A DNA stretch of 27,039 nt from an uncultured Oscillospiraceae bacterium (GTDB lineage: Bacteria > Bacillota > Clostridia > Oscillospirales > Oscillospiraceae), in contig CAKUAM010000022.1 in the NCBI GenBank assembly GCA_934636305.1, positions 1 through 27,039 of the forward strand, written 5' to 3'. The notes beneath the pieces are model-generated. The model saw only the letters and a program-made list of their open reading frames with translations. It was not told where the DNA came from and searched no databases. Of this stretch, positions 7,626 through 15,618 are shown in pieces (position 1 is the stretch's first letter; the number at the start of each line of letters is the position of its first letter). The translations under genes were made by a program, and so were the position numbers.

Positions 7626-9210
7626 CATGCTGACGTCCAGTCTTTTGTGGCGGGTGCTGCTCGCCATCGGCGGCTGGTTTTCGGCGCTGGCGCATTCCAG
7701 TAAGGTTATTGCCGCCGTTGGGCGCACCTGGCGTGCCAGCCGCGTCCGCGCGTGGCTGATCCGGCGGCTGGCCGCTCCGGATACTCCCACCCGGGAAAGC
7801 CGCGCGGCAAAGCGGTTTGCACGGCTCAATGCGCGCCTGGCTGCAAAAACCTCGCTACGTACCTGCCTGGACAGCTCTTTGCTGGCGCGTATCTGGCGCC
7901 GGATTGTCCGCTGCGGCCAGAACAGCCGCCTGTTTGCGTGGCTGTTCTCCGATGGCCTGCATGGGATTCTTTTGGTTGCGCTGTCCATGTATGTCGTGAT
8001 CGACTACGCGCTGCGTGATCTGCTGGCGGTTCCGGTTTTGTCCTCGTGTTGGGATGAATGCCTGATGATTCTGGCCTTCGGATATGTCATCTATGAGCGT
8101 CTGGGCCGCAGAACGCCGCTGCAGACCGGCTGCAATCCACTTGACCTGCCGGTGTGCATATTCCTTGCTGTGAGCTTTGTCCTCATGAACATCGTCTCGC
8201 CATTCTATTCCATCCAGATTTCCGGCTGGCGCGCCACGGTGCAGTATATACTGTGGTTCTTCCTTGTCACGCGGCTTGTCCATAATGACCGTGACTTTAT
8301 GCGCATCTATCTGGCGCTTGTCATTCTCGCGACGGTCATCGCCCTGCATGGCGTCTATCAGTATATTGCCGCTGTCCCCATTCCCGACAGCTGGACCACA
8401 CACACCGAGACCGCCGTGCGCACGCGCGTCTACTCCATCTTCGGCAGTCCCAATATCATGGGCGATTTCATGGTGATGTTTGCGCCCATGGCAGCCGGCC
8501 TTGCCTATGCCACAAAGAACCGCAAGCTGCAGGCGCTGGCCTGGATCTGTGCGTTCTGCATGTGCTTTGGCTGCCTGTTCACGATGTCCCGCGGCGCGTG
8601 GATGGCGCTGGCGCTTGCTATCGTCGTCTTTGTCCTGCTTGTGGACCGCAGACTTCTGGTGCTGCTGTTTGCCGCCGGATGCGTGGCCTGCACACTGCCG
8701 TTTGTGCGCAGCCGCATCGGCTTCCTGTTTACCTCGGACTTTGCAGAGGCAAACACCTCCGGCGGCCGCGCCGGACGAAAGCTCGTCGCCATGACGCTGC
8801 TCGAGTCCAGAGGCAAGGCAACCGGCGTTGGCCTTGGTATGTTCGGCGGCGCAGTCGCCATGCAGAATCAGGTGCTCGATCATCAGGATTATTTCTACGT
8901 GGACAATTATTATCTCAAGCTGATGATCGAGATGGGCTATGTCGGGCTCGGTGCCTTCCTGGTCACAGTATTTGGCTTCCTGGTCAATGGCTGCCGCGCG
9001 CTCTATCGTACTGCGCAGCAGAAAAAGCAGGGACTCTCCCGTCTGTTCCCACTGTGCGCCGGTATTTTTGCCGGTCTGTGCGGCGTACTGGTGCACTGCC
9101 TGTTTGAAAATATTTTTGAGGAACCCTACATGATGGCCTATTTCTGGACGCTGGCTGGACTGCTGCTGTGGGCTGGCTTCCTGCGTGAGAAGCAGGAGGC
9201 TGCCGCATGA
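7618..9210 (+). CDS. O-antigen ligase / polysaccharide polymerase family membrane protein (Wzy_C)
   Basis: A 530-residue multi-span protein. The first 110 or so residues are unusually Arg- and Ala-rich and probably cytoplasmic. Around ten hydrophobic segments follow. The Wzy_C signature region contains FGSPNIMGDFMVMFAPMAAG and CLFTMSRGAWMALALAIVVF (about residues 278-345). A large loop follows, with SGGRAGRKL and a DYFYVDNYYLKLMIEMGYVG segment, and the last helices end in FENIFEEPYMM. In Gram-negatives the family polymerises or ligates lipopolysaccharide O-chains. In a Gram-positive it more likely polymerises or transfers a wall glycan outside the membrane. It overlaps the DUF4330 gene by 8 bp and the DUF3783 gene by 4 bp, so the three form one translationally coupled unit. 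Confidence 0.85.
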   Translation: MADMLTSSLLWRVLLAIGGWFSALAHSSKVIAAVGRTWRASRVRAWLIRRLAAPDTPTRESRAAKRFARLNARLAAKTSLRTCLDSSLLARIWRRIVRCGQNSRLFAWLFSDGLHGILLVALSMYVVIDYALRDLLAVPVLSSCWDECLMILAFGYVIYERLGRRTPLQTGCNPLDLPVCIFLAVSFVLMNIVSPFYSIQISGWRATVQYILWFFLVTRLVHNDRDFMRIYLALVILATVIALHGVYQYIAAVPIPDSWTTHTETAVRTRVYSIFGSPNIMGDFMVMFAPMAAGLAYATKNRKLQALAWICAFCMCFGCLFTMSRGAWMALALAIVVFVLLVDRRLLVLLFAAGCVACTLPFVRSRIGFLFTSDFAEANTSGGRAGRKLVAMTLLESRGKATGVGLGMFGGAVAMQNQVLDHQDYFYVDNYYLKLMIEMGYVGLGAFLVTVFGFLVNGCRALYRTAQQKKQGLSRLFPLCAGIFAGLCGVLVHCLFENIFEEPYMMAYFWTLAGLLLWAGFLREKQEAAA

Positions 9211-9596
9211 ATACGCCGATTGTACTTGCCATTCATTTCCCTGCGAAAAAGCTTGCCAAGCTGCGCATGGCTGCCATGCGTCTTGGTGCAAAGGTGCGCG
9301 TGGTGGAAAAGTGGGAGTATTTGTCTCCTGTCGGCTCGCTGACCGGCGATCTTGGCAGCTTTGAAAGCTTTTATGACGGTGCGGATTTTTCCGGCGAAAT
9401 GCTTGTCTTTGCGCATTTCGCGGACGAGCACCTGCAGCTGTTTCTGCGGGCTATACGCGCCGCAGCGCTGCCGCCGGTAGCGCTGAAGGCTGTACTGACA
9501 GGCTCAAATATGGGATGGAATGTGCTGGAGCTGCATGATGAGCTTCTGAAGGAGCATACCGCCATGCACGAGGGTACAAGCATTCATAAAGAATAA
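9207..9596 (+). CDS. DUF3783-containing small protein
   Basis: A 129-residue soluble protein. The C-terminal half, MLVFAHFADEHLQLFLRAIR followed by LPPVALKAVLTGSNMGWNVLELHDELLKEH, has the pattern of DUF3783: a short hydrophobic strand, then a helix, then an LKA-V-T-N-W motif. The N-terminal half (HFPAKKLAKLRMAAMRLGAKVRVV) looks like a paired alpha/beta half. No catalytic motif is visible. It starts within the stop of the polymerase gene (ATGA overlap) and ends the polysaccharide operon before the terminator at 9666. The function is unknown. Confidence 0.7.
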   Translation: MNTPIVLAIHFPAKKLAKLRMAAMRLGAKVRVVEKWEYLSPVGSLTGDLGSFESFYDGADFSGEMLVFAHFADEHLQLFLRAIRAAALPPVALKAVLTGSNMGWNVLELHDELLKEHTAMHEGTSIHKE

Positions 9597-9665
9597 TATT
9601 TGCTCGGAGACAGAATAGCGTTAATTTTTTTTGAAAAATTCCATTTGATAAATATCAACAGTTTA

Positions 9666-9695
9666 ACCGCCCCGGGGCAAATGCTCCGGGGCGGT
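9666..9695. terminator. GC-rich terminator between converging operons
   Basis: ACCGCCCCGG (9666-9675) pairs with CCGGGGCGGT (9686-9695) around a 10-base loop that can add a GC pair. TCTTGGTTGTTTG follows on the plus strand and AA(A/T)-rich sequence on the other side. It lies between the 3' ends of the polysaccharide operon and the M56-M23 gene and could serve both. Confidence 0.8.
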
Positions 9696-9721
9696 CTTGG
9701 TTGTTTGTGTAGATTCTAAGC

Positions 9722-11272
9722 TCAGCTGGCAAGCGTCTGCATGGGATCCACGTATTGCCCATCAACAAGCACATCCAGATGCAGATGCGGCCCGACTGCC
9801 CAGCCGGAAGCACCGGTAAGCCCGATCACCTGCCCCTGCTGCACAATCTCCCCTTCTGCGGCAAGACACTGCTGCAAATGACAATAGCTGGTCTGCACGC
9901 CGTTTTCGTGCAAAATCGTGACCATATACCCGTAGGCCACATCATACGTGCTGACTGTTACCGTCCCGGCTGCCACCGCCAGCACAGCACTTCCTTCCTC
10001 TGCCGCAAGATCTACGCCGCGGTGGAATGCCGTCTTGGTCTGTCCATTTTTCGTGGCTATGGGCACCTCGCGCTCCCCATAGCCATCTGTCACGGGAGCG
10101 TCAGCATCTTCCAGCGGGAACACATATGCTGCCGTCTGTCCGGCTGCATCCATGTCCTCGGCATCGGATCTTGCTGCATCTTCGGGCGAGGTGTCCGGTT
10201 CCTCCAGTGCCTGCGGCGTCTGCAGCTCCTCGATTGGCTCGATTGGCGCCGTCTGCGGAATCTCCAGCAAAATTGCCGGCGATTCCTGCTGTAAATCAGC
10301 GTCTGCCCGTCGGCTGTAATTCCCATTCGGGACGGCCTGTGTTGCAAATGCCGTCACAAGCGCAGCGGCAGTGGAAATTGCCGCAATTGTCAGATAAACC
10401 GGTATCTTCTTTGCTTTCATAATTGCACGGATCCTTTCCTCCGCCGCCGGTCTGCCAAACCCGCCGCACAGCGGGCTCACCCTCGCCTGCTGTGCCGCAG
10501 CCGCCAGGAGTGCCGCGGCATAGCCTCTGCGCTGCGCATAGCCCAGACGCCGCAGCACCTGTTCATCGCAGGCAAGCTCCATGTCGCGCCCGGCCAATAT
10601 CATCATGGCCCAGCAAAGTGGGTTCCACCAATACAGGCACAGACACACACTCAGAAGCGCCTTCCGCAGGCAGTCGCCGCGGCGGATATGTACAAGCTCA
10701 TGTGTCAGAATATACAATTGTGCTTCTTCCCCGCCTGGAAACATCTCCGGCAGCAGCACTACCGGACGGAAAATCCCATAGGTCAGCGGCGCACGCGCAT
10801 CCCGGGTATACGCAATGCGAGGGACACGAAGAAGCCCGAATTTCTTCCGCAGCTGCGCCGCGTCCAGCTCAACTGCGGGCGCCGCACTGGAAAACCGGCG
10901 CACCATTCGAAGATACCCGATGAGGATATACACCGCAAGCAGCAGCGTCCCGGCTGCCCAGATCCAGGCCAGAACAGGAATCCGGTGCGCAGTCGGCTGT
11001 GCCGCTGCAGCGGCGGTCGCCGACTGAACGGCGGGAAAAATCGTCAGCTTCTGCGCAGCAGCTGGCATCTCCGCCGAAGCCGAAGGCCGGAACAGGTTCC
11101 AGATGCTCACCGGCGACGGCAGTGCCACCGGCAGCAGAAGCCGCACCGCAGCCAGACACCACAGCGCTGGAAACAGGTGCCTGGGCAGATAGCGCCCAGC
11201 AGTCAGCCGCAGCAGCAAAATCCCGACAAGCAGGCAGCTGCCCCCTGTTACCGCGTATTGGACCCCGATCAT
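9722..11272 (-). CDS. BlaR1-like M56 metalloprotease fused to an M23 (LytM) endopeptidase
   Basis: A 516-residue protein. The N-terminal part has several membrane helices (two near the start, one near 100-120, one near 205-225, one near 285-305). An M56 peptidase domain has the zinc motif HELVH near residue 191 and a following MELACDEQVL glutamate helix near 232. After the last helix comes a Pro/Glu-rich linker (about 315-380). The C-terminus is an M23 domain with HRGVD near 416, YCHLQ and HLHLD near 495, so all expected zinc ligands are present. M56 proteins sense wall damage and trigger cleavage of BlaI. The usual BlaR1 penicillin-binding C-domain is replaced here by a wall endopeptidase. 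The start overlaps the blaI stop by 4 bp. The M23 part is predicted to be outside the membrane. Confidence 0.9.
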   Translation of the reverse strand: MIGVQYAVTGGSCLLVGILLLRLTAGRYLPRHLFPALWCLAAVRLLLPVALPSPVSIWNLFRPSASAEMPAAAQKLTIFPAVQSATAAAAAQPTAHRIPVLAWIWAAGTLLLAVYILIGYLRMVRRFSSAAPAVELDAAQLRKKFGLLRVPRIAYTRDARAPLTYGIFRPVVLLPEMFPGGEEAQLYILTHELVHIRRGDCLRKALLSVCLCLYWWNPLCWAMMILAGRDMELACDEQVLRRLGYAQRRGYAAALLAAAAQQARVSPLCGGFGRPAAEERIRAIMKAKKIPVYLTIAAISTAAALVTAFATQAVPNGNYSRRADADLQQESPAILLEIPQTAPIEPIEELQTPQALEEPDTSPEDAARSDAEDMDAAGQTAAYVFPLEDADAPVTDGYGEREVPIATKNGQTKTAFHRGVDLAAEEGSAVLAVAAGTVTVSTYDVAYGYMVTILHENGVQTSYCHLQQCLAAEGEIVQQGQVIGLTGASGWAVGPHLHLDVLVDGQYVDPMQTLAS

Positions 11273-11625
11273 GTCTCCTGCTCCTCCACAAGTGCGCGCA
11301 GCCGTTCCAGCTCTGTCCTGGAGAGCTTCCGGCCCCGCAGCAAAGACGCCATCAGGAGCTCCGCCGAACCGCCAAAGAATTTATCGACCAGCGTGTCCGC
11401 CTGCTCCTGCTGCGCCTGTTCTCTTGTGATGCATGCATGGCAGCAGAAGCCCGGATCCCGCCGCTCGATTGCCCCCTTTTCTACACACTTTTTAATGACC
11501 GTGTAGGTGGTGTTCTTGTTCCAGCCGGCAAGCTCTGTCAGCTGGAGCGACAGCTCCTTTGCTGTGCAGTCTCCCCTGTCCCACAGGACCTCCATCACTC
11601 TCCACTCGGAATCAAACAGCTTCAT
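11269..11625 (-). CDS. BlaI/MecI/CopY-family repressor
   Basis: A 118-residue repressor. The winged helix covers about residues 1-75 with the family pattern LFDSEWRVMEVLWDRGDCTA, then LQLTELAGWNKNTTYTVIKK and a wing ending near GAIERRD. The C-terminal helices (about 80-118) give dimerisation. Such repressors dissociate or are cut when the partner M56 protein is activated. The next gene, overlapping by 4 bp, encodes that partner. GAAAGGAG (11633-11640) precedes the ATG at 11625. Two dyads directly upstream are the likely autoregulatory operators. Two adjacent cysteines in CCHAC are notable and could bind metal or sense redox, though this is speculative. Confidence 0.92.
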   Translation of the reverse strand: MKLFDSEWRVMEVLWDRGDCTAKELSLQLTELAGWNKNTTYTVIKKCVEKGAIERRDPGFCCHACITREQAQQEQADTLVDKFFGGSAELLMASLLRGRKLSRTELERLRALVEEQET

Positions 11626-11640
11626 CGGTGTTCTCCTTTC

Positions 11641-11693
11641 AGACTATCGCGATCGTCTATATGCAGACTATCACGATAGTCTGCATTTGTCAA
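11641..11693 (-). promoter_or_regulatory. blaI promoter with tandem operators
   Basis: On the minus strand TTGACA (11693-11688) is followed after 17 bp by TAGTCT (11670-11665), with TGA just before it as an extended -10. The dyad 11662-11685 (TGCAGACTATC/GATAGTCTGCA arms) covers spacer and -10. A second, imperfect dyad at 11641-11658 (AGACTATCGC/GATCGTCT) covers the start site and reaches the Shine-Dalgarno. The centres are about 24 bp apart. This matches the paired-operator design of BlaI-type promoters. That BlaI is the binder is inferred. Confidence 0.75.
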
Positions 11694-11722
11694 GCTTTCT
11701 TTTTCCGACCGCATGTCCGCGC

Positions 11723-11753
11723 GGAATCTGGACTTGCTGCCCGGGCATACGCT
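11723..11753 (+). promoter_or_regulatory. Possible sporulation-sigma promoter of sigK
   Basis: CATACGCT at 11746-11753 resembles the -10 of SigE/SigK-dependent promoters (CATACA-T). GGAATCT at 11723-11729 is a weak match to the -35, with a 16-bp gap. Transcription would start near 11760, giving a very short leader before GGAGGTG (11762-11768). No convincing sigma-A promoter is present. This rests on motif resemblance only. Confidence 0.3.
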
Positions 11754-11775
11754 TTTTATGTGGAGGTGAACACGT

Positions 11776-12471
11776 ATGCTCTCAGCTGCAGTATGGCTGG
11801 TACTGAGCAGTATGCTCACATCGCTTCGTATCTCCGGCGGCGGTTCCTTCCCGAAGCCGCTCTCCGCGGAGGAGGAGCGTATGTATCTACAGCGGAGCGC
11901 CGCGGGTGATCTTGAGGCGCGCAACATCCTGATTGAACGCAATCTGCGCCTGGTCGCACACATCATGAAAAAATACTATACACAGTCCGCCGATCAGGAG
12001 GACCTTATTTCCATCGGCACTATCGGGCTTATCAAGGGCATCTCGACCTTCGACGCAAGCAAGGGCGCACGTCTTGCAACCTACGCTGCCAGATGTGTAG
12101 AGAATGAAATCCTGATGTACTTCCGCTCTCTGCGGAAAAGTGCTGGGGATGTCTCGCTCTCAGACTGCATCGAAACCGGCAAGGACGGCAACGCACTCTC
12201 CCTCATGGATGTCCTCTGCTCCGACGAGGATCTGTTTGAGGATCTCAGCACAAGGCAAACCTATAAACGGCTCTATGAGGTCATGGATGAGGTTCTGACC
12301 GACCGGGAACAGATGGTTATCCGGATGCGCTATGGGCTTGGCGGCTGCGCGCCGCTGACGCAGCGCGAGATTGCCGCAAAATGCGATATCAGCCGCTCCT
12401 ATGTCTCACGGATCGAAAAAAAGGCGCTCGCCGCCCTGCAGACCGCCCTGCAGGATTATAAAACGGAGTAG
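11776..12471 (+). CDS. sigK: Sporulation sigma factor SigK (pro-form, uninterrupted)
   Basis: A 231-residue sigma-70 family factor. The hydrophobic N-terminal leader (about residues 1-25, MLSAAVWLVLSSMLTSL) matches the inhibitory pro-sequence of pro-SigK, which is normally removed by the SpoIVFB membrane protease. Region 2 contains ARNILIERNLRLVAHIMKKY and DLISIGTIGLIKGISTFDAS, the latter almost identical to known SigK. The segment ATYAARCVENEILMYFRSLRK is the -10 recognition part. Region 4 ends TQREIAAKCDISRSYVSRIEKKAL. SigK drives late mother-cell genes for coat and spore maturation. The gene is continuous, with no skin-type insertion. The start at 11776 has GGAGGTG at spacing 7. Confidence 0.95.
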   Translation: MLSAAVWLVLSSMLTSLRISGGGSFPKPLSAEEERMYLQRSAAGDLEARNILIERNLRLVAHIMKKYYTQSADQEDLISIGTIGLIKGISTFDASKGARLATYAARCVENEILMYFRSLRKSAGDVSLSDCIETGKDGNALSLMDVLCSDEDLFEDLSTRQTYKRLYEVMDEVLTDREQMVIRMRYGLGGCAPLTQREIAAKCDISRSYVSRIEKKALAALQTALQDYKTE

Positions 12472-12595
12472 TGCTAAGCTTTTCTGCAAACCCCAGAACG
12501 ATACCTTTTTCCATACTGGGTGGAACGGCCCTCACTTTCTTTTACTCTGGCTGCTTCTGATGCTCCGTGCGCGGCACGCACATCCGCCGCAGCCA

Positions 12596-12636
12596 AACAA
12601 CGGCAGAGCTTTCTATGGAAAGCTCTGCCGTTGTTT
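12596..12636. terminator. Terminator shared by sigK and the lysR gene
   Basis: An 18-bp perfect stem (AACAACGGCAGAGCTTTC, 12596-12613, with its complement at 12618-12635) has a TATG loop and flanking A and T runs on both sides. The minus-strand LysR stop codon sits at 12635-12637, touching the stem. It lies about 125 bp past sigK. The bases between hold no other feature I can identify. Confidence 0.9.
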
Positions 12637-13576
12637 ATTGTTCCTCAATCTCCTTCAGCTCCGTCTTATGGAACCACGCGTATAAGTGATGCAGAAACTG
12701 TACCTCAGTTGGCGTCAGCGGATCGCCCCGCCGCTTGATCCAGATCAGCTCTGACTGCGCATCACTCGACTCTGTAACCGGAATGACGCGGATCCGCTTA
12801 TCGCGGAAACAGCCGATAGCCCACTTCGCCACATACAAAATTGCCTCCGACTCCAGCAGGAATTTCTCACACGCGTTGACTGAATTGAAAAAAATCACCT
12901 TATTCATATTGAAATGGTTATCCCGGTTGTCAACAAACAGATCCTGCGTCGCCGCCTCCTCCATATCCAGCACAATCTGCGGGCAGCGCTCCACCTCGGA
13001 AAACAGAAGCGACCGGCGGTGGTAAAACGGCGATGCCGGCCCCACACAGACATAGACGCCGGCATGCTCAATCGAATGGATGCTCAGCCGCTTGCTTTCG
13101 GTATTCCACAGGTATGTCCGGGCATCCGTGCTGCTGCGGACAAGAAGCCCGATATCCGCCCGTCCGTCGAGCACCATGCGTGTGACGCTGCTGCGGTCTG
13201 TCTCCACAAGGTTATAGTGGATGTTCCGGTCCTGGTTCTGCAGATACGTCCGCAGAATCAGCTCGTGAATGAAATCCAGCTGCTGTGACGCCACAAACAG
13301 CCTGGAACGGCCTGGCCCACTGCGTCCGGAGAAGTTGCTTTCCAGCGCGTTGGCTGCCGTCAGAACACTGCGCGCATAGTGCAGAAAGCTTTTCCCCTCA
13401 ATCGTCAGCTCCACCCCGCGCGGCTTACGCAGCAGAAGCTGGACATTAAATTCCTCCTCCAGGCTGCTGATAGCCTTTGTTAAACTTGGCTGACTGATAT
13501 ACAGCTCCTCCGCCGCCTTGGAAATCGATCCGCATTCAGCAATTTTCAACAAATATTCCAGCTGCTTGATTTTCAT
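12635..13576 (-). CDS. LysR-family regulator divergent from the transketolase operon
   Basis: A 313-residue LysR-type regulator. The helix-turn-helix is at about residues 1-60 (MKIKQLEYLLKIAECGSISK, then ISQPSLTKAISSLEEEF), followed by the linker and a substrate-binding domain from about 90. An upstream in-frame ATG at 13648 would add 24 residues. The ATG at 13576 is chosen because LysR proteins begin here and GGAGGGG lies upstream. It is transcribed away from the SDR/transketolase/ADH/GPH operon across a 281-bp gap, the classical arrangement for a regulator of that operon. Its inducer is probably the transported sugar or a metabolite of it, by inference. Confidence 0.9.
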   Translation of the reverse strand: MKIKQLEYLLKIAECGSISKAAEELYISQPSLTKAISSLEEEFNVQLLLRKPRGVELTIEGKSFLHYARSVLTAANALESNFSGRSGPGRSRLFVASQQLDFIHELILRTYLQNQDRNIHYNLVETDRSSVTRMVLDGRADIGLLVRSSTDARTYLWNTESKRLSIHSIEHAGVYVCVGPASPFYHRRSLLFSEVERCPQIVLDMEEAATQDLFVDNRDNHFNMNKVIFFNSVNACEKFLLESEAILYVAKWAIGCFRDKRIRVIPVTESSDAQSELIWIKRRGDPLTPTEVQFLHHLYAWFHKTELKEIEEQ

Positions 13577-13857
13577 CGCCTGATTCCCCTCCCCACACGC
13601 AGAATTTTTGTTTACTTTTACTATATCTGCAGGATCATTTTTTGTCAATCAGCAAAATCATTCCTTTTCGTTATACCCAGGTGATGCAATATGCGTATTT
13701 GTCAGCAGCTTGTATTGGTGATAAACTGCAATTGCAAGCATGAATCGAAGCATAATTTGTGTAATACGCGCAAAATTAACGGTTCATTTGCGGAGCATTG
13801 CAAGCGAAGATATTAAGAAAACGAAATAGCAGAACAACGAATAGGAGGAAGATCTGA
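13577..13857. promoter_or_regulatory. Divergent control region between lysR and the SDR operon
   Basis: An AT-rich stretch of 281 bp, below the GC of its surroundings. It contains a perfect 10-bp palindrome TGCAATTGCA (13727-13736) and an inverted pair GCGTATT (13693-13699) / AATACGC (13763-13769), 63 bp apart. These are possible LysR sites, though either could be chance. AGGAGG at 13843-13848 serves the SDR start. I find no convincing -35/-10 pair, which is common for activator-dependent promoters. Confidence 0.5.
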
Positions 13858-14703
13858 ATGGCAGAATTCTATGACATTTATCCCAAGGATCGCTGGAAAG
13901 ACCCCTCGTACCACCTGATGGACAAATTCTCGCTCAAGGGCAAAAAGGGGTTCGTCACGGGCGGCGGCGGCGGTATTGGCCGCAATGTTGCAGCTGCATG
14001 GGCAGAGGCTGGTGCAGATGTCGCACTGGTGGATATTCCTTCTTCGAAGGAACGTCTGGAGCCTTTGTGCAAGGAAATGTCTGAGCGCTACGGCGTCAAG
14101 ATCATTCCGCTCTACTGCGACGTGTCTGACAAGGCACAGGTCGACAAGCTGGAGGAGGATCTTGTCCGGGAGCTTGGCACCGTGGACATCGCGCACATCA
14201 ATGCGGGTGTTTGCCTGCCGGGGGACGATGTGGACGTTTCGTACGAAACCTGGAAAAAGGTCATTGACATCGACCTGAACGGTGCATTTCTGACTGCACA
14301 GGTCGCGCAGCACATTATGCGCAGGCATAACCACGGCGGCTCGATCATCATGACCTCCTCCCTGTCCGGCTACAATGCAAATTTCATCGGCGGCGGCCCA
14401 TCGCCCGTCTGCACCTATGGTACGGCGAAAGCAGGCATCTCGCAGATGGCACGCTATATGGCTGCTGGCCTCGCCCCCTACGGGATCCGCGTGAACACCA
14501 TCTCCCCGGGTTATATCTGGTCTGGTATTCATGAGGGTGTGATGGACAAGACCGGGCACGACATGTGCCTCGAGGTTGTTCCCATCAAGCGCTTCGGTAC
14601 AACCGATGAGCTGCAGGGCGCGCTTTTGTTCCTCGCAAGCGACGCATCGTCTTACGTGACCGGCATCAATATCCCCATTGACGGCGGTTATTCCATTTAC
14701 TAA
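13858..14703 (+). CDS. SDR-family sugar/polyol oxidoreductase
   Basis: A 281-residue classical short-chain dehydrogenase. The dinucleotide motif is TGGGGGIG (about residues 39-46). An aspartate ends the second strand (ALVDIP), favouring NAD(H). Then come INAGV, the catalytic Ser in MTSSLSGYNA, and YGTAK (about 187-191). The C-terminus ends VTGINIPIDGGYSIY, typical of sorbose/sorbitol/mannitol-type reductases. The N-terminal 25 residues (MAEFYDIYPKDRW...) precede the fold and are longer than in the smallest SDRs. It is first in the operon. Likely substrates are polyols or ketoses, but which one is not visible. An RBS AGGAGG lies 9 bp before the ATG. Confidence 0.85.
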   Translation: MAEFYDIYPKDRWKDPSYHLMDKFSLKGKKGFVTGGGGGIGRNVAAAWAEAGADVALVDIPSSKERLEPLCKEMSERYGVKIIPLYCDVSDKAQVDKLEEDLVRELGTVDIAHINAGVCLPGDDVDVSYETWKKVIDIDLNGAFLTAQVAQHIMRRHNHGGSIIMTSSLSGYNANFIGGGPSPVCTYGTAKAGISQMARYMAAGLAPYGIRVNTISPGYIWSGIHEGVMDKTGHDMCLEVVPIKRFGTTDELQGALLFLASDASSYVTGINIPIDGGYSIY

Positions 14704-14728
14704 TCAAAAGAAAGGATGACTTTCAGAC

Positions 14729-15616
14729 ATGGCCAAAGTTTACATTGAAAATGTGCGTGATCTGGTCGTAAAGGCCGGCGAGATCCGCGAAAAGCTGGCG
14801 CTGGCGACACGCCGCATCGGTAACGTCCATATCGGCGGCCCGATGTCCGCAGCAGACGTCACCACAGCGATCTACTACAAATACATGGGGTTCGATCCCG
14901 ACAATCTCGACGATCCCAACCGCGACCGCTTCATCCTCAGCAAGGGTCACAACGGCATCCTGCTGTTCACGATCTTCTGCGACATGGGCATGTATGACTG
15001 GGATCTGCTGCTCGACACCTACAACACCATCGGTCATCCCTTCGGCGCGCATCCGAACCACAAGCGTGTCAAGGGCATCGAGGTTTCCACCGGCTCCCTG
15101 GGCCATGGCCTGTCCTGGTGCTGCGGCATCGGCCACGCCAACCGCGGCCGTGGGATCAAGTCCCGCATCTGGACGCTGCTGGGCGACGGCGAGATGGAGG
15201 AAGGCTCCAACTGGGAAGCAATCCTCTACGCAGCCTCTCACAAGCTCGACAACATCGTTGCAGTCGTCGACTTCAACCACGCTTCTGCAGCGTATGAGAC
15301 GAACCAGAACCAGCGGTGGGGCGACAAGGGCGGTCCCGAGGGCATGGCAGACTGCTTCCGCGCATTCGGCTGGAACGCAACGGTTATCGACGGCACGAAC
15401 ATGACCGAGATCGACAAGACTCTCGCTGCCCTGCCCGAGGTCACGCTGGACGGCAAGCCCAACGCAATCATCTGCAGCACCACAAAGGGTCAGGGCGTCG
15501 GCTTCATGATGGAGCGTCCGTGCGCATGGCACATCGGCGGCTTCGATGATGACAAGCTGGCTGAGGCCGAAAAGGACATCAAGGAATATACTGCGAAAAA
15601 ACTGGCGGAGGTGTAA
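14729..15616 (+). CDS. Transketolase N-terminal (ThDP-binding) subunit
   Basis: A 295-residue protein corresponding to the N-terminal half of transketolase. The thiamine-diphosphate/Mg motif GDGEMEEGSNWEA begins near residue 152 and runs to DFN near 175. HPNHKRVKGIEVSTGSLGHG carries the conserved histidine of the active site. FILSKGHNGILL is the usual early motif. The gene is intact and about the length of split-transketolase N-subunits. It pairs with the next gene, with which it shares a 2-bp gap. The sequence resembles other split transketolases, including those of sulfo-transketolase and apulose pathways. The C-subunit gives more hints about substrate. Confidence 0.9.
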   Translation: MAKVYIENVRDLVVKAGEIREKLALATRRIGNVHIGGPMSAADVTTAIYYKYMGFDPDNLDDPNRDRFILSKGHNGILLFTIFCDMGMYDWDLLLDTYNTIGHPFGAHPNHKRVKGIEVSTGSLGHGLSWCCGIGHANRGRGIKSRIWTLLGDGEMEEGSNWEAILYAASHKLDNIVAVVDFNHASAAYETNQNQRWGDKGGPEGMADCFRAFGWNATVIDGTNMTEIDKTLAALPEVTLDGKPNAIICSTTKGQGVGFMMERPCAWHIGGFDDDKLAEAEKDIKEYTAKKLAEV

Positions 15617-15618
15617 CA

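Noticed and set aside
7855..9291. Minus-strand frame of 478 codons opposite the polymerase gene
   Set aside because: It is a shadow of the O-antigen-ligase-like gene, rich in His, Gln and Arg, with no recognisable domain.
9645..9658. TTGAT-AAAT-ATCAA, a perfect match to the FNR consensus
   Set aside because: It lies between the 3' ends of two converging genes next to a terminator, far from any start, so it is likely a chance AT palindrome.
13577..13648. Upstream ATG for the first LysR gene, adding 24 residues
   Set aside because: The family starts at MKIKQLEYLL and an RBS fits the ATG at 13576. The extension is polar and unlike LysR N-termini.
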